From JAKLQR01 sp963753165 (lineage in GTDB: Bacteria; Nitrospirota; Thermodesulfovibrionia; Thermodesulfovibrionales; SM23-35), in contig CAVWBP010000012.1 of NCBI GenBank assembly GCA_963753165.1, forward strand, positions 1 through 64,000: a stretch of 64,000 nucleotides of DNA, written 5' to 3'. The notes under the pieces were generated by a model. It searched no databases, was not told the DNA's origin, and saw only the letters and a list, made by a program, of their open reading frames with translations. Shown here one piece after another: positions 11,101 to 21,299 of this stretch (position 1 is its first letter; every line of letters begins with the position of its first letter). Made by a program: the position numbers and the translations under genes.

Positions 11101-12251
11101 TAAAGATAAACGGCTTGAAAAGCTCCAGGGCCATCCTCTTCGGAAGACCACACTGATGGAGTTTCAGTTCAGGGCCTACCACGATAACAGACCTTCCGGA
11201 ATAATCAACCCGCTTCCCAAGCAGGTTCTGTCTGAACCGCCCCTGTTTTCCCTTTATCATATCGCTCAGAGATTTCAGCGGTCTTTTTGTGGTTGTCTTC
11301 AGGACCCTGCTGCGTCTCCCGTTATCGAAGAGCGCGTCAACAGCTTCCTGCAGCATCCTTTTCTCATTCTTTATGATGACGCTCGGGGCTTTCAGTTCCA
11401 TGAGCCTCTTCAGCCTGTTATTCCTGTTGATTACTCTGCGATAGAGATCGTTGAGGTCTGAGGTGGCGAAACGTCCGCCCTCTAACGGGACAAGAGGCCT
11501 GAGGTCAGGAGGGAGCACCGGAATTACATCCATGATCATCCAATCGGGTTTATTCCCTGACTTCCTGAATGCGTCTACAACCTTCAGGCGCTTGGTAAGT
11601 TTTTTCTTGACGCCGATCGATACCGCTTCATGAATTTTTTCCTTGAGCTCATGATACAGGGTTTCCAGGTCGATCAGCCTCAGCAGTTCTCTTATGGCCT
11701 CAGCCCCCATCCCTGCCTTGAACCGGGAACCGAATTCAAGGGTTTTTTTCTTGAAATCGTCTTCGGAAAGCGGCTCTTTCTCTTTGAGAGGCGTATCGCC
11801 GGGGTCTATTACCACATAGCTCTCAAAATAGAGAACTTTTTCGAGCAGACGCATAGTCATATCGAGAAGGGTGCCGATTCTGCTCGGGAGGCCTTTGAGA
11901 AACCAGATATGGGCGACCGGCGTTGCAAGTTCGATGTGACCTAAACGCTCACGCCTTACCTTTGGACTGAATAACCTCGACTCCGCATTTATCACATACT
12001 ACGCCCCGGTGTTTCATCCGCTTGTATTTGCCGCAGATGCATTCCCAGTCCTTTATCGGTCCGAAGATCTTTGCACAGAAAAGCCCGTCCCTTTCCGGTT
12101 TGAACGTCCTGTAGTTGATGGTCTCGGGTTTTTTCACTTCGCCATAAGACCATTCCCTGATCTTTTCCGGCGACGCAAGTCTTATCCTCACCGCCTCAAA
12201 GTCAGTTGGGTCTTTGGGCCTCTGAAAAATTGCATAAATATCTTCTGTCAA
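8141..12251 (-). CDS. rpoC: RNA polymerase beta' subunit, with one frame break
   Basis: About 1369 residues if the frame is restored. Frame 1 (12251 to about 11962) encodes the N-terminus including the zinc finger CICGKYKRMKHRGVVCDKCG and then runs to an early stop. Frame 2 takes over at SKVRRERLGHIELATPVAHI and runs intact to 8141, with NADFDGDQMAVH (catalytic Mg site) and the trigger-loop/C-terminal segment SFQETTRVLTEGAISG. The break is in the A-run of TCCAAAGG (minus strand, T-run 11961-11963); removing one A restores the universal QSKVRRER. RpoC is essential, so this is probably a base-call or assembly error; a true +1 recoding site is the alternative. It follows rpoB immediately. Confidence 0.93.
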
Positions 12252-12252
12252 G

Positions 12253-15200
12253 CTACTCCCCCTTGCTTTTCTTCTCCAGAAGCTCTACATCGAGTCCAAG
12301 ACTCTGGAGTTCCTTTATTAGTACATGGAAAGATTCCGGGACCCCTGGTTCGAGGGTTGCGTCACCTTTCACAATTGCCTCATACATGCGGGCCCTCCCG
12401 GCAACGTCATCACTCTTTACCGTCAGAAATTCCTGGAGCGTATAGGACGCACCATATGCTTCAAGCGCCCAAACTTCCATTTCTCCAAGTCTCTGCCCGC
12501 CAAACTGTGCTTTCCCGCCAAGGGGCTGCTGGGTAACGAGAGAGTAAGGACCGATTGAGCGTGCATGGATCTTATCATCAACAAGGTGATGGAGTTTCAG
12601 CATGTACATGAATCCGACAGTAATCGGCTTATAGAACTGTTCCCCTGTTTTTCCGTCATACAGGGTAATCTGTCCGGTCACCGGAAGGTTGGCTTTCTTG
12701 AGAAGCTCTTTGATTTCAATCTCTTTTGCTCCCTCGAATACAGGGGTCGCAACATTCAGTCCAAGCGTCCTTGCTGCCCATCCCAAATGTGTTTCGAGCA
12801 CCTGCCCAACATTCATTCTTGAAGGAACACCAAGCGGATTGAGCACTACATCAACAGGAGTGCCGTCGGGAAGATAAGGCATGTCTTCCTCGGGGAGCAC
12901 CATGGCAACGACTCCTTTATTCCCATGCCGTCCGGCCATTTTGTCACCAATCTGGAGCTTCCGCTTCATGGCGATATACACTTTCACCACTTTATTTACA
13001 CCCGGCGGGAGTTCATCTCCTCTTTTCAGCCTGTCGAGCATGCCATCATAGCGTGTCTCAAGATAGCGAATATACTGATTGACTTCGTTATGAACGGAGT
13101 CAATTTTTTCGCGGGCTGCGCCGTCTGTAAGCTTGATGCGCATGAGGTGTTCATCTTTTACCCGTTCAATCTGCTTGTCTCCCAGTTTTTTCCCTTTCTG
13201 GCAGATTACCTCTTTTGTCTTGGAGTCCTTTATGTCTTCAGCTACCGCATGTCCGGTAAGGAGGCTGCGGATCTTCTTGAACCTCTCTTCTTTTACGATT
13301 CTGATCTCCTCTTCGAGATCACGCTGTAATCTGTTGATGTCTTTTTCTTCTATGCTCTTTGCCCGTTCGTCTTTTTCAGCGCCTTTCCTCGAGAAAATCC
13401 GGACATCAACTATCGTTCCCTCTATGCCGGGCGGCACATAAAGACAGCTTTCTTTGACTTCTTCTGCCTTCTCTCCAAAAATCGCTCGCAGCAGTTTTTC
13501 TTCAGGCGTCAGTTGTGTTTCACCTTTTGGGGTTACTTTCCCGACAAGGATGTCGCCGGGCTTCACCTCTGCGCCGATCCTGATTATCCCGCTTTCGTCG
13601 AGGTCCTTGAGCGCCTCTTCTCCCACATTGGGGATGTCACGAGTGATCTCCTCCGGGCCGAGCTTGGTTTCCCGTGCCTCGATATTGAATTCTTCTATAT
13701 GAATGGAGGAAAAGACGTCTTCTTTCACGAGTCTTTCACTGAGGAGGATCGCATCTTCAAAGTTATATCCACCCCATGGCATAAAAGCTACGAGGACATT
13801 CCTGCCTAAGGCAAGTTCTCCTGCTTCTGTGCATGATCCATCAGCAAGGGTATCTCCCGATTTGACCACGTCTCCAACATTCACAAATACTTTCTGATTG
13901 ATGCAGGTAGCCTGGTTCGATCTCTGGAATTTGACCAGGGAATAAATATCAACACCGCCTGTATTTTCTGAAGAGCGGACAACAATACGGGATGCGTCAA
14001 CACTTTCGACAACCCCCCCCCGCCTGGCAAGAACAAGCGCACCTGAATCTCTGGCTGCAACATATTCCATGCCTGTGCCGACAATGGGAGCTTTCGGCTG
14101 AAGGAGCGGCACCGCCTGCCTTTGCATGTTCGATCCCATCAATGCCCTGTTCGCATCGTCGTTTTCAAGAAAGGGGATCAGAGAAGCAGAGACGCCGACT
14201 ATCTGCTTGGGTGATACATCCATATATTCGACTTCATCGGGAGACACCATCCTGAAATCACCGCCTACCCTTGCCGAAACAGTCTCTCCCGTGATGTTAC
14301 CCTTCTCATCCATCGGGGAAGTCGCTTCTGCTATAATGTATTTTTCACCGTCTATTGCCGAGAGATAATCAACGGTTTTGGTAACTTTGCCGTGTGTAAT
14401 TTTCCGGTACGGGACCTCTATGAATCCGAAGTCGTTTACGCGGGCATACGTCGCCAATGAGGTAATTAATCCGATGTTCGGCCCTTCCGGGGTTTCTATG
14501 GGACATATTCTGCCATAATGGGTCGGGTGTACGTCTCTAACCTCAAACCCCGCCCTTTCGCGGGTAAGGCCACCGGGTCCAAGAGCGGATAATCTTCTCT
14601 TATGGGTGATCTCCGACAATGGATTCGTCTGGTCCATGAACTGGCTGAGCTGGCTTGAGCCGAAAAATTCTTTTAACGCTGCCATTACAGGTTTCGCATT
14701 GATCAGGTCGTGCGGCATGGCTGTTTCAAGGTCTGTCAGGGTCATCTTTTCCTTGATCGTCCTTTCCATTCTGACAAGCCCTATCCTGAACTGGTTTTCG
14801 AGCAGTTCGCCAACCCTTCTTACTCTCCTGTTGCCGAGATGGTCTATATCATCAACCTCACCCTTGCCGGTTCTGAGGCTGAACAGATACCTGACAATCT
14901 CAACGATATCATTGTCCGTCAATACCCTGGTATCTAACGCTATGTTAATGGCAAGCCTTTTGTTCAGTTTCAAGCGTCCTACCGGCGAGAGATCATAACG
15001 CTTTGGATCGAAAAAGAGTCCGTTGAAGAGGTCTTTTGCTGCAGATACAGTCGGTGGTTCACCAGGCCTTAATTTTCTGTATATCTCGATCAGAGCCTCT
15101 TCCTGTGTGCTCACTTTATCCGTCAGGAGGGTGTCCCTCAAAGAAGAAAGATAATGTACATTGTCTATAAAAAGGAGACTCAGGGAATCAATATTCAGAG

Positions 15201-16188
15201 AGAGGATCCTGTTCAGGGCTTCCTCTTTAATGGGTTCATTCCCCTCAATGACCACTTCTCCTGTGGAGGGGTCAATAATGTCCTTCAGGGTAATCCTTCC
15301 GATAATCTCTTCCTTTGAAATCGGGATCGTTGTAACGCCTGAGGCCTCCATCTTCCTTATGGCGCCACGGGTAATTTTGCCCCCTTCCTTGACAATCAGT
15401 TCTTTTGTGTCCGGTGAAGTTATGTTGCCAAGTGATTTTAATCCTACAAGGACCTCACTCACCGCTCTCGAAAACTTGTTCCCGCTGAGCTGGATCGTTT
15501 CGACAGGATAAAAGATCTTGAGAAGATCTTCGTTTGAATAGCCGAGAGCCTTCATAACGATTGTGGCAGGCAATTTCCTCCGCCTGTCAATCCTGACGTA
15601 AAGGATGTCTTTTGTGTCAAATTCAAAATCAAGCCATGATCCCCGTGAGGGAATGACACGGGCAGAATATAATAATCTGCCGCTTGCATGAGTCTTTCCT
15701 TTGTCATGGCTGAAAAAGACGCCTGGTGAGCGGTGAAGCTGACTCACCACAACACGTTCGGTGCCGTTGATAACAAAAGTGCCGATATCCGTCATTAACG
15801 GCATTTCGCCGATATAGACGTCTTCTTCCCTTGATTCTTTTAGTCTCTTACTCCCCTTTGGTTCAACAAATTCCCATAAATTCAGTTTGACTTTTATCTT
15901 AAGAGGGGCGGCATAGGTGATCCCCTTCTGCAGGCAATCGCGCAGATCGTACTTGGGATCGCTGAACGTATATCCCAAGAATTCTATCGAAGCGGTCTCG
16001 TTATAGTCTACAATCGGGAATACACTTAAAAATGCAGCCTGCAGCCCGGAGTCTTCCCTTCTTTCTGGAGAAGAATCCATTTGTAAAAATTTCTCATAAG
16101 ATTTTTTCTGTATTTCTATGAGGTTAGGGATTTCGAGGAATTGGGGAACTTTTCCAAAATTTACTCGTTTTCTCAAAACCCTTGACAT
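12253..16188 (-). CDS. rpoB: RNA polymerase beta subunit
   Basis: 1311 residues, full length. The rifampicin-pocket region (SSQLSQFMDQTNPLSEITHKR) is normal, with unmutated-looking Gln, Asp, His and Ser positions; HPTHYGRICPIETPEGPNIG and GDKMAGRHGNKGVV are intact. It ends with the usual C-terminal region (GGQRLGEMEVWALEAYGA, then SDDV and LxSLGLDVELL). It forms the catalytic core of RNA polymerase with beta'. It lies 11 bases after rplL and 1 base before rpoC, within the conserved rplKAJL-rpoBC operon. Confidence 0.98.
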   Translation of the reverse strand: MSRVLRKRVNFGKVPQFLEIPNLIEIQKKSYEKFLQMDSSPERREDSGLQAAFLSVFPIVDYNETASIEFLGYTFSDPKYDLRDCLQKGITYAAPLKIKVKLNLWEFVEPKGSKRLKESREEDVYIGEMPLMTDIGTFVINGTERVVVSQLHRSPGVFFSHDKGKTHASGRLLYSARVIPSRGSWLDFEFDTKDILYVRIDRRRKLPATIVMKALGYSNEDLLKIFYPVETIQLSGNKFSRAVSEVLVGLKSLGNITSPDTKELIVKEGGKITRGAIRKMEASGVTTIPISKEEIIGRITLKDIIDPSTGEVVIEGNEPIKEEALNRILSLNIDSLSLLFIDNVHYLSSLRDTLLTDKVSTQEEALIEIYRKLRPGEPPTVSAAKDLFNGLFFDPKRYDLSPVGRLKLNKRLAINIALDTRVLTDNDIVEIVRYLFSLRTGKGEVDDIDHLGNRRVRRVGELLENQFRIGLVRMERTIKEKMTLTDLETAMPHDLINAKPVMAALKEFFGSSQLSQFMDQTNPLSEITHKRRLSALGPGGLTRERAGFEVRDVHPTHYGRICPIETPEGPNIGLITSLATYARVNDFGFIEVPYRKITHGKVTKTVDYLSAIDGEKYIIAEATSPMDEKGNITGETVSARVGGDFRMVSPDEVEYMDVSPKQIVGVSASLIPFLENDDANRALMGSNMQRQAVPLLQPKAPIVGTGMEYVAARDSGALVLARRGGVVESVDASRIVVRSSENTGGVDIYSLVKFQRSNQATCINQKVFVNVGDVVKSGDTLADGSCTEAGELALGRNVLVAFMPWGGYNFEDAILLSERLVKEDVFSSIHIEEFNIEARETKLGPEEITRDIPNVGEEALKDLDESGIIRIGAEVKPGDILVGKVTPKGETQLTPEEKLLRAIFGEKAEEVKESCLYVPPGIEGTIVDVRIFSRKGAEKDERAKSIEEKDINRLQRDLEEEIRIVKEERFKKIRSLLTGHAVAEDIKDSKTKEVICQKGKKLGDKQIERVKDEHLMRIKLTDGAAREKIDSVHNEVNQYIRYLETRYDGMLDRLKRGDELPPGVNKVVKVYIAMKRKLQIGDKMAGRHGNKGVVAMVLPEEDMPYLPDGTPVDVVLNPLGVPSRMNVGQVLETHLGWAARTLGLNVATPVFEGAKEIEIKELLKKANLPVTGQITLYDGKTGEQFYKPITVGFMYMLKLHHLVDDKIHARSIGPYSLVTQQPLGGKAQFGGQRLGEMEVWALEAYGASYTLQEFLTVKSDDVAGRARMYEAIVKGDATLEPGVPESFHVLIKELQSLGLDVELLEKKSKGE

Positions 16189-16199
16189 AGGTCTCCTTT

Positions 16200-16580
16200 T
16201 TATTTAATTTCTACTGTTGCTCCCTGTTCCTCAAGTTTCGCCTTAATCGAGTCCGCCTCTTCTTTCGATACGCCTGTTTTTACCGGCTTAGGAGCTCCGT
16301 CAACAAGGTCCTTCGCTTCTTTCAAGCCGAGAGAGGTAAGTTCTCTGACCACTTTTATTACCTGGATTTTCTTCTCGCCTGCAGCGGTGAGTACGACATC
16401 AAAGCTTGTCTTTTCCTCTACTTCCGGCGCTGCAGCTCCGGCACCCGGCATGGCAGCGATCGCGACAGGTGCAGCAGCGGTCACCCCGTATCTTTCCTCG
16501 AACTCTTTTATGAATTTTGACATGTCGAGGATTGTCATGTTGTCAATAAACTCGAAAACCTCTTCTTTTGTAACAGCCAT
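16200..16580 (-). CDS. rplL: 50S ribosomal protein L7/L12
   Basis: 126 residues. An N-terminal dimerisation helix (FEFIDNMTILDMSKFIKEFE) is followed by an Ala/Pro-rich hinge (APVAIAAMPGAGAAAPE) and the factor-binding globular domain (KTSFDVVL, KIQVIKVVRELTSLGLKEAK). It forms the ribosome stalk that recruits translation GTPases. AAAGGAGGA precedes the ATG. A hairpin (16603-16632) separates it from rplJ, a usual place for adjusting the excess of L7/L12 over L10. Confidence 0.97.
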   Translation of the reverse strand: MAVTKEEVFEFIDNMTILDMSKFIKEFEERYGVTAAAPVAIAAMPGAGAAAPEVEEKTSFDVVLTAAGEKKIQVIKVVRELTSLGLKEAKDLVDGAPKPVKTGVSKEEADSIKAKLEEQGATVEIK

Positions 16581-16602
16581 TTTAAAGTCCTCCTTTGATT
16601 GA

Positions 16603-16632
16603 GTTGAGAGTATTCACTTTTTCACTCTCAAC
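16603..16632 (-). promoter_or_regulatory. Hairpin in the rplJ-rplL spacer
   Basis: GTTGAGAGT (16603-16611) pairs with ACTCTCAAC (16624-16632) around a 12-base AT-rich loop. It lies upstream of the rplL ribosome site and has no T-run. It may act as an RNA processing or stability element. Its sequence also resembles the GTTGAAAGTGA repeats in the tRNA spacers at 20.7-20.9 kb. Confidence 0.45.
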
Positions 16633-16634
16633 GT

Positions 16635-17156
16635 TTAACTTTCCTGTTTCTTATTTTTAACCGCTTCAAGTGCATATGCGACCTTGCTGACTGTGGCATT
16701 CAATGCAGATGCCATCTTCGAAAGCGGCGCCTGGAAAACACCTGCCAGCATAGAGAGCAATACCGGTCTCGGGGGAATCTCAGCAACAGTTTTCAGGTCC
16801 GCTGTAGTACATAATGAGCCTTCGATCAGGCCTATCCCGACCTTGAGTTTGTTGTTCTTCTTTGAGAATTCGAGCATCTTTTTCACGATGGTGACAGGGT
16901 CGTCATGACTTATCGCAATTCCGATCGGCCCCTTGAAGAAATCTTTTGCAGCAGCAACAGATGTCCCCTCTGCCGCTATCTTTGCAAGAGTGTTCTTCAC
17001 CACCTTGAAGTCAATATTCCCCTCCTTCAGCAGTTTGCGCAAATTGGACAGTTCGGCTACGGTGAGCCCTCTGTAGTCAGCGAAGACGACGGCTTTCGAT
17101 TTCTCGAACTCTTCTTTTAACTGTTGTACCGCTTGTTCTTTTTCTGACCTGTTCAG
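16635..17156 (-). CDS. rplJ: 50S ribosomal protein L10
   Basis: 173 residues if started at the CTG at 17154-17156, directly after the rplA stop (17158-17160) and about 6 bases after AAGGGGG. That gives LNRSEKEQAVQQLKEEFE, the normal L10 beginning and length. The frame is open further, to a TTG at 17189, but this would overlap rplA and add 11 atypical residues. The body (VVFADYRGLTVAELSNLRK, DFKVVKNTLA) is typical. It anchors the L7/L12 stalk on 23S rRNA and, with it, represses its own operon in known bacteria. The non-ATG start is unusual and would repay checking against the raw reads. Confidence 0.92.
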   Translation of the reverse strand: MNRSEKEQAVQQLKEEFEKSKAVVFADYRGLTVAELSNLRKLLKEGNIDFKVVKNTLAKIAAEGTSVAAAKDFFKGPIGIAISHDDPVTIVKKMLEFSKKNNKLKVGIGLIEGSLCTTADLKTVAEIPPRPVLLSMLAGVFQAPLSKMASALNATVSKVAYALEAVKNKKQES

Positions 17157-17157
17157 T

Positions 17158-17850
17158 TTATACCCCCTTCCCCAGGGATGATATATCAACAGAGATCCCT
17201 GGCCCCATCGTTGAAGAAATGGATAATTTCTTAAGATATTTCCCTTTGCTTGTCGCTGGTTTTGCCTTTATGATCGAGTGAATGACCGATCTGGCATTCT
17301 CCATAAGTTTGTCCGCATCGAAAGAGGCTTTCCCTATCGGGACATGCACGATACCTCCCTTTTCGGCCTTGAACTCCACTTTGCCCGCCTTGATCTCCTT
17401 CACTGCGCGGGCTATGTCAAAGGTTACTGTCCCCAATTTCGGGTTAGGCATAAGCCCTCTCGGTCCAAGTATTTTGCCCAGTTTGCCCACAATACCCATG
17501 ACATCAGGGGTAGCAACTGACTTGTCAAAATCGAGCCATCCCTTGGTTATTTTTTCGACGACGTCTTCCGCACCGACATAATCTGCGCCGGCATCTAACG
17601 CCTCCTTTTCCTTTTCACCCTTTGCGAAGACAAGGACCCTGACCTTTTTCCCCATGCCGTGAGGAAGGACAACCGTCCCCCGCACCATCTGTTCTGATTT
17701 TTTCGGGTCGATCCCGAGGTTTACCGCTAGATCCACGGTCTCGTCAAACTTTGTATACGTGAATTCCCTGACGAGCTTTACTGCGTCTTCGAGAAAGTAT
17801 TCCTTCCCCGGTTCAACTTTGTCCTGAACTACTTTTAACTTTTTCCCCAT
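17158..17850 (-). CDS. rplA: 50S ribosomal protein L1
   Basis: 230 residues, full length. KFDETVDLAVNLGIDPKKSE, VVLPHGMGKKVRVLVF and GPRGLMPNPKLGTVT are the conserved L1 elements. It binds 23S rRNA at the E-site stalk and usually represses translation of the rplKA mRNA. It starts 11 bases after rplK. Confidence 0.98.
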   Translation of the reverse strand: MGKKLKVVQDKVEPGKEYFLEDAVKLVREFTYTKFDETVDLAVNLGIDPKKSEQMVRGTVVLPHGMGKKVRVLVFAKGEKEKEALDAGADYVGAEDVVEKITKGWLDFDKSVATPDVMGIVGKLGKILGPRGLMPNPKLGTVTFDIARAVKEIKAGKVEFKAEKGGIVHVPIGKASFDADKLMENARSVIHSIIKAKPATSKGKYLKKLSISSTMGPGISVDISSLGKGV

Positions 17851-17861
17851 GTCGCCCTCTT

Positions 17862-18290
17862 TTATTCTATGATTTCGAGCCCCATGCTCCTCGCGGTGCC
17901 CTTAATAATCTGTTCCGCCTTTTCCACCGAGTATGCATTAAGGTCCGGAAGCTTTCTCTGCGCAATCTCTTTGATTTGAGCAGCAGTAACCTTGCCGACC
18001 TTTTCCTTGTTTGGAGTGCTTGACCCCTTGATTATGCCCGCGGCTTTTTTCAGGAGATCCGAGGCAGGAGGCGTCTTGGTAATAAAAGTGAACGACCTGT
18101 CGGCATATACGGTCATCACTACCGGGATAATCGTATCTCCTAGTACCTGTGTTTGTGCGTTGAATGCCTTGCAGAACTCCATGATATTTACACCGTGAGG
18201 ACCGAGTGCAGGGCCTACGGGCGGTGCGGGATTTGCTTTCCCTGCCGGTATCTGGAGTTTGACCTGAGCAATTATTTCCTTTTTAGCCAT
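17862..18290 (-). CDS. rplK: 50S ribosomal protein L11
   Basis: 142 residues. It shows the N-terminal proline-rich element KLQIPAGKANPAPPVGPALG that contacts thiostrepton and GTPase-centre rRNA, and FITKTPPASDLLKKAAGI of the core. It is located 11 bases downstream of nusG and is transcribed with it. Confidence 0.98.
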   Translation of the reverse strand: MAKKEIIAQVKLQIPAGKANPAPPVGPALGPHGVNIMEFCKAFNAQTQVLGDTIIPVVMTVYADRSFTFITKTPPASDLLKKAAGIIKGSSTPNKEKVGKVTAAQIKEIAQRKLPDLNAYSVEKAEQIIKGTARSMGLEIIE

Positions 18291-18301
18291 CTATTTCCTC
18301 C

Positions 18302-18826
18302 TCATGCCTTTTCTACCTGGAAAAAATTCAGTTCAACAGGTGTCTGCCTGCCAAAAATGCTGACCATAACGCAAAGTCTGCCATGGTCTATATCTACTTC
18401 TTCAACACTGCCAAGGAAGTTCGAGAAGGGTCCGTCGATAATCCTGACACTTTCGCTCTTCTGGAACTGGGTTTTGACCTGCGGCACAGGCCCTTTTTCT
18501 ATCTGCTGGAGTATCACCGCTACCTCTTCTTCGGACAGCGCAACAGGGGTTGACCCGCCTACGAAGCCGGTAACCCTGGGTGTGCTCCTGACAAGGTGCC
18601 ACGTTTCGTCATCCATTTCCATCTCAACAAGAATATATCCCGGATAGAATTTTTTATCGCTTTCCTTCTTTTTCCCGCCCTTTAATTCAATGACACGCTC
18701 AGTCGGGATTAATATCCTGGAGATTCTCTCCTTCATGCCCTGTCTGTCTGTCTTTTCTTCGATACCGAGCCTTACTTTTTCTTCGAACCCGGAATATGTG
18801 TGAACAACATACCAGTTTTTATCCAT
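18302..18826 (-). CDS. nusG: Transcription elongation/antitermination factor NusG
   Basis: 174 residues. The NGN domain starts WYVVHTYSGFEEKV; the C-terminal KOW domain carries VRIIDGPFSNFLGSVEEVD. No extra domain is present between them. It binds the RNA polymerase clamp and links it to Rho or ribosomal S10. rho is encoded 29 kb away in this window. It follows secE by 2 bases, the usual secE-nusG pairing. Confidence 0.98.
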   Translation of the reverse strand: MDKNWYVVHTYSGFEEKVRLGIEEKTDRQGMKERISRILIPTERVIELKGGKKKESDKKFYPGYILVEMEMDDETWHLVRSTPRVTGFVGGSTPVALSEEEVAVILQQIEKGPVPQVKTQFQKSESVRIIDGPFSNFLGSVEEVDIDHGRLCVMVSIFGRQTPVELNFFQVEKA

Positions 18827-18828
18827 AG

Positions 18829-19014
18829 CTATCTCAGTGCCATTCTCACCAGTTTCGAAAGGCTGATGTCAACAACCCCCAGAAATAGTGAAATGACCAG
18901 TACGGTTATTATGACAACCCACGTAGACCCGATGAGTTCGTCTTTTGACGGAAAAACAACCTTCTTGACCTCGACTTTCACTTCACGGAAAAATTCCTTT
19001 ATTCTATTGAACAT
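18829..19014 (-). CDS. secE: Preprotein translocase subunit SecE
   Basis: 61 residues, the short single-span form. An amphipathic N-terminus (FFREVKVEVKKVVFPSKDEL) is followed by one membrane helix (about 29-48). The KVxFPSxxE element is the SecE signature. It stabilises SecY in the inner membrane. It lies between tRNA-Trp and nusG, the common bacterial order. Confidence 0.96.
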   Translation of the reverse strand: MFNRIKEFFREVKVEVKKVVFPSKDELIGSTWVVIITVLVISLFLGVVDISLSKLVRMALR

Positions 19015-19047
19015 TGTTTTTATCCTGTACGGTTCTGTTCATTCATA

Positions 19048-19124
19048 TGGCAGGCCAGGAGGGATTTGAACCCCCAACCCTCGGATTTGGAGTCCGATGC
19101 TCTATCCGTTAGAGCTACTGGCCT
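19048..19124 (-). tRNA. tRNA-Trp (CCA)
   Basis: The acceptor pairs AGGCCAG with CTGGCCT, discriminator G, and the 3' CCA is encoded (19048-19050). The anticodon loop reads CTCCAAA, anticodon CCA. The T arm GGGTTCAAATCCC is standard. It is sandwiched between rpmG and secE, and the rpmG stop codon overlaps its first two bases. Confidence 0.97.
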
Positions 19125-19275
19125 ACGCCTTTATCTCCTTGTGCATTGTATGCCGCCTGCAATTCCTGCAGTACTTCTTCCGCTGGAGTTTATCAGGGGT
19201 ATTCTTCTTGTTTTTCATGCTCGAATAGTTCCTGTTTTTGCATTCTGTGCATTGGAATAATATGATATCTCTCAT
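19123..19275 (-). CDS. rpmG: 50S ribosomal protein L33
   Basis: 50 residues from the ATG at 19275: MRDIILFQCTECKNRNYSS then KNTPDKLQRKKYCRNCRRH. The CxxC pairs (CTEC, CRNC) show the zinc-binding form. The frame is open further upstream but would run into tuf. It starts 4 bases after the tuf stop. The TAG stop overlaps the 5' end of tRNA-Trp. Confidence 0.95.
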   Translation of the reverse strand: MRDIILFQCTECKNRNYSSMKNKKNTPDKLQRKKYCRNCRRHTMHKEIKA

Positions 19276-19279
19276 GTCG

Positions 19280-20479
<1,200 letters not shown>

Positions 20480-20599
20480 TTTTCCTCCTCTTTCGCTTTC
20501 AGCAAAGTACCGAAAGCAGTTGGGTCTCTGGCCCATCTGCTTTGAAGTATTTTTTCATATCATTTCTTATAGCTCTCTGCTCTCTGCTCGGAGCTTTAC

Positions 20600-20675
20600 T
20601 GGAGCCCATGACCGGGATTGAACCGGTGACCTCATCCTTACCAAGGATGTGCTCTACCGACTGAGCTACATGGGC
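20600..20675 (-). tRNA. tRNA-Thr (GGT)
   Basis: Acceptor GCCCATG/CATGGGC, discriminator U, encoded CCA (20600-20602). The anticodon loop is in ATCCTTGGTAAGGAT, anticodon GGT. D and T arms are normal. It is the last of four tRNAs before tuf. Confidence 0.97.
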
Positions 20676-20684
20676 ACTTTTCAC

Positions 20685-20951
20685 GCCAGTTAAAAGTGAA
20701 AAGTTATGAGTGAAAAGTTTTAAATACATTGTTTATATCCTTAAATTTTTCACTGAAAACTCTTCACTTCTCACTTTGAATCTGGAGCGGGAAACGGGAT
20801 TCGAACCCGCGACCCTCAGCTTGGAAGGCTGACGCTCTACCACTGAGCTACTCCCGCATCTTTGAAGCCAGTTGAAAGTGAAGAGTTGAAAGTGAGAAGT
20901 TCCAAAAAGTTCATTCTCTTCCTCCTTGCTTTTCACTCTTAACTTTTCACT
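20685..20951. repeat. AGTGAARAGTT repeats in tRNA spacers
   Basis: GCCAGTTAAAAGTGAAAAGTT (20685-20705) recurs with two changes at 20867-20887, and AACTTTTCACT (20941-20951) and related copies lie in inverted orientation. These short units fill the spacers on both sides of tRNA-Gly and can pair across it. They look like a dispersed short palindromic repeat that has spread into the tRNA operon spacers. Confidence 0.5.
20783..20857 (-). tRNA. tRNA-Gly (TCC)
   Basis: Acceptor GCGGGAG pairs with TTCCCGC (one G-U pair), with encoded CCA (20783-20785). The anticodon loop in GCCTTCCAAGC gives TCC. The T arm is CGGGTTCGAATCCCG. The flanking spacers carry AGTGAAAAGTT-type repeats. Confidence 0.97.
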
Positions 20952-20977
20952 ATAAATTTTGCTTTGCAAAATTTATA

Positions 20978-21062
<85 letters not shown>

Positions 21063-21079
21063 TCGTCGAGTCAAAGACC

Positions 21080-21155
21080 TGGAGCCACCGAAGGGAATTG
21101 AACCCCCGACCCGCTGATTACAAATCAGCTGCTCTGCCTGCTGAGCTACGGTGGC
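21080..21155 (-). tRNA. tRNA-Thr (TGT)
   Basis: Acceptor GCCACCG/CGGTGGC, encoded CCA (21080-21082). The anticodon loop in GATTTGTAATC gives TGT. It is the first gene of the Thr-Tyr-Gly-Thr-tuf run, a bacterial arrangement also known from E. coli. No clear promoter could be called in 21156-21299. Confidence 0.97.
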
Positions 21156-21299
21156 ATCACGCTCTCCCATAACACATGAAAGAAGTTGAAAAAGGCAATA
21201 CTAACCCCTTTTCATCAGAATATTAATTCAACAACTTTTATTACAAAAAGGTCAATTAGAGGAATTCGCAAATAATGCTGATTATATTGAATTATCTCT

